Of a stretch of 14,563 bases of DNA, positions 1 to 7,010 are shown in pieces (the stretch's first letter is position 1; every line of letters begins with the position of its first letter). The DNA is from a bacterium (GTDB taxonomy: Bacteria; Bdellovibrionota; FAC87; UBA2466), in contig JAIEOG010000065.1 in assembly GCA_019750655.1 (NCBI GenBank), positions 1 through 14,563 on the forward strand. Direction: 5' to 3'. The position numbers were made by a program, and so were the translations under genes. The notes under the pieces were generated by a model. That model was not told where the DNA came from. It searched no databases and saw only the letters and a program-made list of their open reading frames with translations.

Positions 1-754
1 GCAAGGACTTCACCGTTACATCCGGATTGAAGGAAAGGATAAATTCTGCAATCGCCGCCAAGAGCTCTGGTGGTGGATCGTCGAATGAGAAGCGCACGCT
101 CGCGAAGTTTCCGTCCCCGCTCGGGATAACTTCCAAAATGTGCGCGTCGGTGGAAAATTCGCCCTTAGTCGGCACAAAAAACTCTAAGCGAATAGATAAC
201 CCCGGAAACAGACCCTTGTTGCGTAGGGACGTGCGCCCGGTGCAGCCTTGTGGGCTGACTTCGTGCACTTGGAAGTGCACCACTTCGCCAAAAGTAATGG
301 GGTGTTCAAAATAGGCGACCGGGCGAAAGAATTCCGGGCTCGCGTAAAAGTGAAACCCTTGCGATTTTCTCTTCTGCAGTTCGCTTTTCTCGTCGCCTAA
401 GATTTCGATCCCTAGTCGCGCAAATTTGCCTTCGGCCGTTTCCAACGCCGCCTTGTTGCGGATGACCCCGTGCAGAGACCAAGACTTTTGGAACGAGTTC
501 GTGGAAATCGCTAGCTCCACGGCTTCGCCATCTTGGAGGCAGTCTTTTTCTTGCGGCACAAGCACACCGACGCCCTTGGGGTCGACGTCGATGACACGCC
601 CACGCACCGCTCCCCGGACGCAGATGATTTCCACGTCCACGGACTCGCTCAGGTAGAGCTTCTGGCGCTGGTGTTTCCGGGCGGGTTTAGGCTCGGAAGC
701 AGGTTTGAGGTTGTTAGAAGCGGACACACGATCCCCCACCTGCCTTTTCGGCAT
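1..754 (-). CDS. PilZ-domain protein, probably two PilZ-like modules (partial, 3' end beyond left edge)
   Basis: I translated the complement from the ATG at 754-752 and it stays open for 251 codons to the window edge, so the C-terminus is missing. An in-frame TAA at 772-770 lies just upstream, making this ATG the first possible start. An AAAGAG stretch lies 11 nt before it, a rather distant ribosome site. Residues 26-30 read RKHQR, matching the RxxxR c-di-GMP-binding element of PilZ domains. Residues 56-61 (DVDPKG) fit the second element, [D/N]xSxxG, with Asp in place of Ser. A second module, roughly residues 140-240, contains EVSPQG at 165-170, a variant of the same element with Glu first. 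PilZ domains bind cyclic di-GMP and pass the signal to a partner or fused domain. What follows these modules is outside the window. Because both copies depart from the consensus, ligand binding is uncertain. The gene is divergent from the giant exported protein gene. Confidence 0.72.
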   Translation of the reverse strand, partial: MPKRQVGDRVSASNNLKPASEPKPARKHQRQKLYLSESVDVEIICVRGAVRGRVIDVDPKGVGVLVPQEKDCLQDGEAVELAISTNSFQKSWSLHGVIRNKAALETAEGKFARLGIEILGDEKSELQKRKSQGFHFYASPEFFRPVAYFEHPITFGEVVHFQVHEVSPQGCTGRTSLRNKGLFPGLSIRLEFFVPTKGEFSTDAHILEVIPSGDGNFASVRFSFDDPPPELLAAIAEFILSFNPDVTVKSL

Positions 755-843
755 GATGCGGCGATCTCTTTAGTGCGCGCACCGCGGCAATTCCGGGTTT
801 TAGCGCTAATAAATCAAGCAGTTAGTGTCGATAAGCTGAGTGG
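755..843. promoter_or_regulatory. Divergent intergenic region with 10-bp perfect palindrome
   Basis: This 89-bp gap separates the divergent PilZ and giant-protein genes and must hold the start signals of both. It contains a locally AT-rich stretch (about 795-825) and the perfect palindrome TTAGCGCTAA at 800-809, a possible operator. I could not identify a convincing -35/-10 pair on either strand. The giant gene's start is preceded only by a weak GAGTGG directly before its ATG. Confidence 0.35.
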
Positions 844-3800
844 ATGACTGCGCGTTTACCACCCCTGTTTCTGGTGCTCTTGCTGCTCACGGCGGCGGGC
901 CCCGGCACGCAAGATAAAGATTGCGGCCCCGTCATCGCCCAATTCGAAGAGTCCAACAGTGGGAAGATCGTTATCCCCACGAGCTCCTCTCCATCTGCGG
1001 CTGTGGCCACAGCCGTCGGTGCTCCCGCGGTGACTTCCAAACATATCTTCCCTTCGCAGGATGCTCAGCGCGTTCTAGCGGGTCCGGCAGTGCATTCGTT
1101 CCGGGAACGCTTCTCGGGAAAAGTAGCTCCCGCCACCCGCGACTTCTCTGAAGAAATGCTCCGCATCGCTGCCGAACAACGAGTGCGCACCGAACCCGAA
1201 GATCTTTTGCGCCTATCGGAGAACCAGATCCTAAACTTACAAAACGAAGCAGATTTTCTTTCCCACGAGAGAATGGAAAACGCACTGGCTCGCGCGCCGA
1301 AAGCCCTCGAGCAGGGAGAACTTGCATTCGTGCTTAACCTAGCTAGTGCGACTTCCGCGGATAAGTCGGATCCACAGCTACAGAGTGCCGCCTTACGCGC
1401 CCTGCAACCTTTCTTCCAAGGCGCTTGCCCGCCTAGCCTCCAACCGAAGCTAGCAGCCGAAATCCTGGATTTGGCCCCCGTAGCGATCCGTCCCGATATT
1501 CCTGCAAAAGCATTTTCAGATGACATGGCCTTCCGGGAGTTTCTAGCGTCGTACCGATTGAGCGCTGCCGCGGCATTCGCTTCGATCGATGGCCCATTGC
1601 TTACGAACATCCGCGAGCACCTGCAAAGTCTGCGCACTCTTGTCGCGGAGCAGGCGCCTGGCTTAGACGATCGATTGGGAGGCAACCAAGTCATCCCAGA
1701 CACATCGAGCCCCAAGCCCCAAGCTATTTTGCTCTTAGGTGGAGTTCCCGTGCGGGTGCCCCTACCCGCCGTGGAAGTAGGCCGAGCAAATATTGCCTCG
1801 CGCACCGTACGCCAGGCTGCAGACGGACACACCGAGCTTGTTTATAGCGTCGGTCATTCCCAACCGAACTTAATTGTATCGAGTGCGGAAGCCGCCGCTC
1901 AAGATGCCCAGAACTATTCCAACCTCACTGGCAAGCCCACACGGGCCGTGGTGCTGTTGAACCCCGGTGTTTCTCCGACCACGCGCCAGTTTGTGGCTCG
2001 TAAAGTCGCCGTGGAAACAGAACGAGCAGGCTACTCGTCTGCTCCTCCCGCCGGTAAGGTTTTCCGAGATGGAGCTGCTTTGAATCCCGCAGAGCAAACG
2101 GGTTGGTACTACCGCATGCGTACGATCCTTCCTTCGCTAGGGACGTTAACTCGCCAGGACCTCGCAGATCCAAGATCCTTCCGCCTGGTAACCGTGCAGC
2201 CCGGCGAAACGGTCATCCAGAAAGGACAACGTGCAGACAGCGTTATCGTCGTCCCCACAGGCGCCGACGGAGCACTTCGAGTAGATGGCGTGGCCTATGT
2301 CGACGATGCCTCCGTACTTGGAGCAACGGGTGTGCTGCGGCAAGGCCTGCGCAATGCGACTATTCAAAACACAAGCGACAAACCCATTACGCTTCTGATG
2401 ATCGAGGGCGCCTTTTACCGCGATAACATCAGCGATCCCCGAAGCCTTGCGGAAGTCGCACTGGAACAACGATCTAAAAAACCTGCCCTGCCCGCAGAAA
2501 CCCAAGCAGCGCTACTAGATGCCGCTTCTCGCGGGATGACGGCCTTCGCTCCGGAAAACTTTGATTTCCAAAGAGCCCCTCCTGACTTCAATACCTTGAT
2601 GCACTCTGTGGAGGCTCGCGCCGTTGCGAGTTTGGGGCGTCCCGTTTCCCCGCAAGAGAGTGAAGATCTGCGTAGACGCCTCAATGACGAAATCTCGAGC
2701 CGATTGACGCCCTTTGAGCTGGCCCAAACTCATAGCGTCCTGCGTGACCAGGCCATCCGTCAGTATATTGAGGAAAACGCAGCTCGAGACGTTAAGCGCA
2801 TTCCAGAGTCTCAAAGGGCCGCCGAATATGAAAATGCCGTCCGCGCTGGCTGGGAAATGGTGAACGAGATCCGCCGCCTTTCCGGGAGCGACGACGTCCG
2901 GACAATCTTGAAACAAGCCGACTTGCTCGAAAGCCAGGGACGCTCGGGCACATCCTCTCTCTCGCGTCGCCGAGATTCTTTGGCTCTAGGGCGCCGTTCT
3001 TTGGTCGACACTGACTCTAAAATAGGGATCGGCGATTTCGTTTCTTTGGAAGGCAGTGGAGATAAACAGCGCCGCCTCTACGTGGACGCTCTCCCCGTCG
3101 AGGTATTGCGCTCTGCGGGAGAGCAATTCGCCCGTGAGTGGAGTGGGGAACCTCTCTCCGCAGATAACATTGCCACGTTTACCGATGCTGCGCGTGCTGT
3201 CTTCGCTGGAATTTCCAAAGCAGAACTTGAAAAAATCCTTGCCGCTCAAAGAAGCCCGCGCCCGATTCCTCCCGGCAGTTTAACGGAAGCCGTTCTTGGT
3301 AAAGGGCCCAAGAGCCACCGCGCCGACGAACTGGCTTTTGCTTTCTTTCTGCAAGGCGCGGGGCTCGATGCACGACTCGCCCTGACCGAACCAGCATCGG
3401 GGAGTGATAATGTAATTTCCAAGCCGGCGGTCTTTGTGCACTTTCCAACAACGACTTATGTCCATAGCGGGGCAGGCGCTCCGAGTGGGCCTCTACATAC
3501 TTTGCGCAACCGGATACGTTTGAGCCCCGAGAATGCTGTTTTCACGTTGGGCGAAGAGTCTTCGGAGGCGCGTTCTAAACTTGCCGTTATCGCCGCCCAG
3601 AATCTGTATCGGGCTGCTAGCGCTGCGGGCCATCCCCACGCAAAGTTCCTCGAAGAATTTCTGGGCTTCCGTTTCGGAAAGCAGACAAATCAGATTGAGA
3701 CGGTGCCGTTGGATAAAGCTGTTCAAAAGCTCAATGGCCACGTCGACGAACTGGTTGCTTCCGGCCGCATACCCGCCTCTGGGACAATACGGCCCGCACG

Positions 3801-6387
3801 TGTCTTTCGCATCAAAGAGGGGGATTCTTACAGATACGTCGCAGTCGGATTTGGGGATAAGGAACCACCCGGAGCCCAACCAGTTACTGGCATTGTTCCG
3901 TTCCGCGACTCTCTACGAATGCTGACGGAAGGTTGGTTTGTACTTGGAGAGAATTCCGCCCTGGGCCCACGCAATGCGGAGCACCTTGGAACAGTCGCTC
4001 TCCACGATCTGGCCCACCACTCCGTGTGGCACCAGAACCCTGACCTGATGGTCCAGACGCGAGAAGCCGCACGGCGCTTGTACGCCAACGGCGCATACTA
4101 CAAGCACACTCCCAGCAGCTTCACGTTCGGCGCAGAACACGTGCATGCCTTACGCGAGAACAACCTCCTGGAAAAAGGCCTAGCAGCGAGCCTTCGCGGG
4201 CTGACCGACGCTCAAGCAGCTGCAAAACTAAATGCAGGCCCTCCTCAAACACGCTTGGACAATCTGGCGCTTTTGATTGAGAGTGGCGCACTGCCCGATG
4301 CCCCCAAAGAACTCCAATCGCTTCCTGCGAAAGCGCATGCGGGTTTGCGATTTACCCTTTGGCTTGAAAATGCTTTTGAAATTCCGAAGGGAGCTTCGCA
4401 ACGCCTGTTTGGGCAATGGAACCAGTCCGGTTGGATTCCCCCGAGCGATAAGGATTGGTCCGGCACGCGAAACAATGTCGCGGACGTGAAGAAGTTCTTA
4501 GAAGCCAAAGCACCCTCGAATGTAGCTCTCGGGGAACACCTGCGCGATGTGATTACCCAGTACCAGAAGTCGGAAGTTCCTGTAGGCGGTATGCCGCGCG
4601 ATATATTCCAAGAACAGCAGCGCCGCAATGAAGACCCTCAAGGGTTTGGCTACTACTCAACCCCGCGTTACCTGATCGTGGAAGCGGAACGCCTATTAGA
4701 CCGCGGAGTCGCGAACCTCTCTGCAGAGGATCGCGCTAAACTAGTCGATCTCACTGCACGTTTGCAGGTTACGCTCTTGGAGGCCGGCCGATTCACTGCT
4801 ACAGATTGGTTGCGCGATATCACCCAATCCGATGCGAGCGGCACTGCTCCACGCCTGGATCCAAAATCTGAAGTCGCGCGTTTCTTCACAGAAACGGGCG
4901 TTTTTCCGAGAGACTTGTACTACTCCGCCCACGGCGGTGAGCTGGTAACACCCCAACAGAAAAAAGAGATCGCCGTACGAAAAGATCCACGCTTGTTAGG
5001 TGCAGGAGCGGTATCGGAAATCGGCGCAGGAATGAAGATCGCGGAGGTCTTGGGCAAAACGGCGCAATTCCATGCACAGCCCTACAAGATGGCTGCTAGC
5101 GACAGGGAGTACAACGACTTAGGAACCCCGGCGACGGCGACTTCCGCTCGCAAAGACGGCGATCCCGGTGACTATGCAAGCCGCAAGCGGCTAGAAGGGC
5201 AGCTAGATACGGAATTCGATCGGATTCAACCCAATAGCAGCGGCGTTAAATATGCCATGGGCGTCGCGGCCGAAACGAACCGTGGCGAAGGCCATGCTTG
5301 GGTTGGGATCAAGGCGCAGCTTACTCCCGGCGGAGAACCCATCACTCTGCAAGTGCATTTGCGCTTGAATGCGAATTCCGTTTCCCAGCAGCAAGAGCAC
5401 ATTGGCAACGTGGGTTTGAATCTGGTGCATTCGCTCTACCTGGATCCTCAAACGGGGACCGTAAATCTCGCAAAGCTCCTCGAGGGAACAAAAGATACGT
5501 CCATTGATTTCATTGCAGTTGGCAACGGCCAGCAAGCACCGGTAGCCACCAAAGAGCTTTCTTTGCGCTTAGTTCGAGAAGGAGCAGCACCCGGAATTGT
5601 TTTCGATGGGAAAGAGTTCAAAGCCCCGCGAGATGCCGCCGCATTGGATCGGAGCAAGACGGATCTATTTACTCTGCCCGAAAAGGAAACTCCCGATTCC
5701 AAGTCTAAACTCGATGCCGCGCTGGAAAGTTCAGAGGCGACTGGGCGCCCCCTAGTGATTGTGCGGGCGGGTAGCGCCACGACTTCACAAGCCTTCCTAG
5801 ACGGCGTCGTCCGCCCCAATCCAAAGCCTCGAGAAGCGCGTACCAAGCCCGACCCAAATCGCCCGGCAGAAGAAACGGTCGAACGCAAAGCGGTGGCTCT
5901 CAATGCATTACCAGACACTTTGTTCTCTTTAGTCCACGTCGGGCCGACTCCCGCAGCACCCGTAAAGCAGGTGTTCGATGCACGCAATGTTCGAAATCTC
6001 TTCTTCGCCCAGAGCACTGAGGCGAGCCCGCGTGCCGCAGCGAATCTGGAAGCCGAGGTCGATAAGCGCCTGAGCGCCATCCACTCCAATCGCCCTTCTT
6101 ACGCTCGGGTGGCCATGGGCACACAGATGGCCCCTTCTCAGAATGGCGGCGTGGAAGGCGTAGTCCTGATCAAAGGCCAGAGAGAAAACGGTGGCCCGAT
6201 GCAGGTCCTCCGGATCCCCTACAAGTTCTCCGACAAGGGCGCAGATGAAAATAACCGGCGGGTGCAGGCGCTGGGGGTCAATGCGCTCTACTATTTCACC
6301 CGTCCTGGCACTTCAGAGGAAACCTTACGCCATGAGCTTGGATTGGGCGCGGAGGACTCCATAAACCTCTCAGCCCTCCCTCACTAA
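844..6387 (+). CDS. Giant predicted exported protein (1847 aa) of unknown function with CNBD-like domain, His cluster and C-terminal duplication
   Basis: Not recognised as a named family. The start is the first ATG after an in-frame TAA (832-834). Residues 1-18 look like a signal peptide: Arg4, then a Leu-rich stretch ending TAAG. There is no lipobox, so I infer export to the periplasm or beyond. I saw only two cysteines (about 27 and 195), which could form a disulfide. Residues 446-530 resemble a cyclic-nucleotide-binding fold: PGE at 453-455, ADS at 464-466, LGATG at 492-496, RNATI at 503-507. The Glu normally found in the phosphate-binding cassette is absent. Residues about 650-760 look helical and charged. 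A histidine cluster lies at 1047-1063 (HDLAHH at 1054-1059, then H1063), followed by H1088, H1099 and H1101, a possible metal site. Residues 1450-1548 and 1735-1835 look like two copies of one domain. Codon use appears similar to its neighbours. The stop overlaps the stop of comF on the other strand. Confidence 0.85.
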   Translation: MTARLPPLFLVLLLLTAAGPGTQDKDCGPVIAQFEESNSGKIVIPTSSSPSAAVATAVGAPAVTSKHIFPSQDAQRVLAGPAVHSFRERFSGKVAPATRDFSEEMLRIAAEQRVRTEPEDLLRLSENQILNLQNEADFLSHERMENALARAPKALEQGELAFVLNLASATSADKSDPQLQSAALRALQPFFQGACPPSLQPKLAAEILDLAPVAIRPDIPAKAFSDDMAFREFLASYRLSAAAAFASIDGPLLTNIREHLQSLRTLVAEQAPGLDDRLGGNQVIPDTSSPKPQAILLLGGVPVRVPLPAVEVGRANIASRTVRQAADGHTELVYSVGHSQPNLIVSSAEAAAQDAQNYSNLTGKPTRAVVLLNPGVSPTTRQFVARKVAVETERAGYSSAPPAGKVFRDGAALNPAEQTGWYYRMRTILPSLGTLTRQDLADPRSFRLVTVQPGETVIQKGQRADSVIVVPTGADGALRVDGVAYVDDASVLGATGVLRQGLRNATIQNTSDKPITLLMIEGAFYRDNISDPRSLAEVALEQRSKKPALPAETQAALLDAASRGMTAFAPENFDFQRAPPDFNTLMHSVEARAVASLGRPVSPQESEDLRRRLNDEISSRLTPFELAQTHSVLRDQAIRQYIEENAARDVKRIPESQRAAEYENAVRAGWEMVNEIRRLSGSDDVRTILKQADLLESQGRSGTSSLSRRRDSLALGRRSLVDTDSKIGIGDFVSLEGSGDKQRRLYVDALPVEVLRSAGEQFAREWSGEPLSADNIATFTDAARAVFAGISKAELEKILAAQRSPRPIPPGSLTEAVLGKGPKSHRADELAFAFFLQGAGLDARLALTEPASGSDNVISKPAVFVHFPTTTYVHSGAGAPSGPLHTLRNRIRLSPENAVFTLGEESSEARSKLAVIAAQNLYRAASAAGHPHAKFLEEFLGFRFGKQTNQIETVPLDKAVQKLNGHVDELVASGRIPASGTIRPARVFRIKEGDSYRYVAVGFGDKEPPGAQPVTGIVPFRDSLRMLTEGWFVLGENSALGPRNAEHLGTVALHDLAHHSVWHQNPDLMVQTREAARRLYANGAYYKHTPSSFTFGAEHVHALRENNLLEKGLAASLRGLTDAQAAAKLNAGPPQTRLDNLALLIESGALPDAPKELQSLPAKAHAGLRFTLWLENAFEIPKGASQRLFGQWNQSGWIPPSDKDWSGTRNNVADVKKFLEAKAPSNVALGEHLRDVITQYQKSEVPVGGMPRDIFQEQQRRNEDPQGFGYYSTPRYLIVEAERLLDRGVANLSAEDRAKLVDLTARLQVTLLEAGRFTATDWLRDITQSDASGTAPRLDPKSEVARFFTETGVFPRDLYYSAHGGELVTPQQKKEIAVRKDPRLLGAGAVSEIGAGMKIAEVLGKTAQFHAQPYKMAASDREYNDLGTPATATSARKDGDPGDYASRKRLEGQLDTEFDRIQPNSSGVKYAMGVAAETNRGEGHAWVGIKAQLTPGGEPITLQVHLRLNANSVSQQQEHIGNVGLNLVHSLYLDPQTGTVNLAKLLEGTKDTSIDFIAVGNGQQAPVATKELSLRLVREGAAPGIVFDGKEFKAPRDAAALDRSKTDLFTLPEKETPDSKSKLDAALESSEATGRPLVIVRAGSATTSQAFLDGVVRPNPKPREARTKPDPNRPAEETVERKAVALNALPDTLFSLVHVGPTPAAPVKQVFDARNVRNLFFAQSTEASPRAAANLEAEVDKRLSAIHSNRPSYARVAMGTQMAPSQNGGVEGVVLIKGQRENGGPMQVLRIPYKFSDKGADENNRRVQALGVNALYYFTRPGTSEETLRHELGLGAEDSINLSALPH

Positions 6388-7010
6388 GCCCGGAACAAAG
6401 CCCAGGGGTAAACCTCCTTCACTCCTCCCTGCAATAATGCGCGCGTCGCGCTGGCAAGGGTGGCTCCCGTCGTCACGATATCGTCGACTAACAAAACACT
6501 GCTCTCTGACGCCCGGCACAGATAACTGCTTCTAGGGTTTAGTAGCCGCTCTTTGGCTGAGAGCGTGCTTTGAACCTGAGTACCGCGTGTCTTGCGCAAG
6601 AGATCTGGCTCAAAGCGGAGTCCATGCGAGGTGGCCAACCAGCGGGCCAGTGGCTCACACGGATTAAACCCTCGCCTTCGATAAGTGCCTGTATGCATCG
6701 GCACGGGGACCACTACAGTCTCTTTCGGCAGGTAGCTTAGGTCTGTCTGCTCGCAAAATGTCCGGAAAAGTTTCAAGAGGGCCTCGTGGTTTTGGAACTT
6801 AATGGCGTGGAGCACCGATCGCCAAGGCTCTTGGTAACAAAGCACCGTGTGCACGGGGCTTCCCGGAAGAAACTCCACCGGGCGCACCACCCAACAGGCC
6901 TTGCACACCGCCCGAGGGCTGATTTCGCCGCAGCCGAAACATTCCGCCTGGAACCATTCGGAGAGAGCGGTATCCCAAAGACGTGCTGCTATTTCCAGAA
7001 ATCGCGGCAC
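6384..7010 (-). CDS. comF: ComF family protein (phosphoribosyltransferase-like, competence)
   Basis: The 208-residue product has the usual ComF architecture and length. An N-terminal zinc-ribbon-like set of cysteines (C24, C27, C36, C39) precedes a phosphoribosyltransferase-type fold. The signature VLLVDDIVTTGAT at about 172-184 is the PRPP-binding loop, and YRRRGFNP is another typical ComF segment. ComF proteins are needed for DNA uptake or processing during natural transformation in several bacteria; the enzymatic activity is not established. The start is GTG at 7010, supported by GGGAG five bases upstream (7016-7020). It lies 22 nt inside the end of comM, so translation is probably coupled. 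The gene ends tail-to-tail with the giant exported protein gene, sharing four bases. It appears to be the last gene of a five-gene minus-strand cluster. Confidence 0.93.
   Translation of the reverse strand: MPRFLEIAARLWDTALSEWFQAECFGCGEISPRAVCKACWVVRPVEFLPGSPVHTVLCYQEPWRSVLHAIKFQNHEALLKLFRTFCEQTDLSYLPKETVVVPVPMHTGTYRRRGFNPCEPLARWLATSHGLRFEPDLLRKTRGTQVQSTLSAKERLLNPRSSYLCRASESSVLLVDDIVTTGATLASATRALLQGGVKEVYPWALFRA

Noticed and set aside
1065..1832. 255-codon open frame on the minus strand inside the giant gene
   Set aside because: Antisense shadow. The peptide is low-complexity, rich in Ser, Arg and Ala, with no motif, while the plus strand carries a continuous 1847-codon frame with a signal peptide.
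3982..4044. Zinc metalloprotease (HExxH) in the giant protein
   Set aside because: The motif is HDLAHH with Asp where the catalytic Glu should be, and no glutamate follows at the expected spacing. I only claim a possible metal site.
5448..6089. 213-codon open frame on the minus strand near the giant gene's 3' end
   Set aside because: Same antisense phase, Ser/Arg/Ala-rich composition and no recognisable domain. It also overlaps the region with the supported C-terminal duplication.
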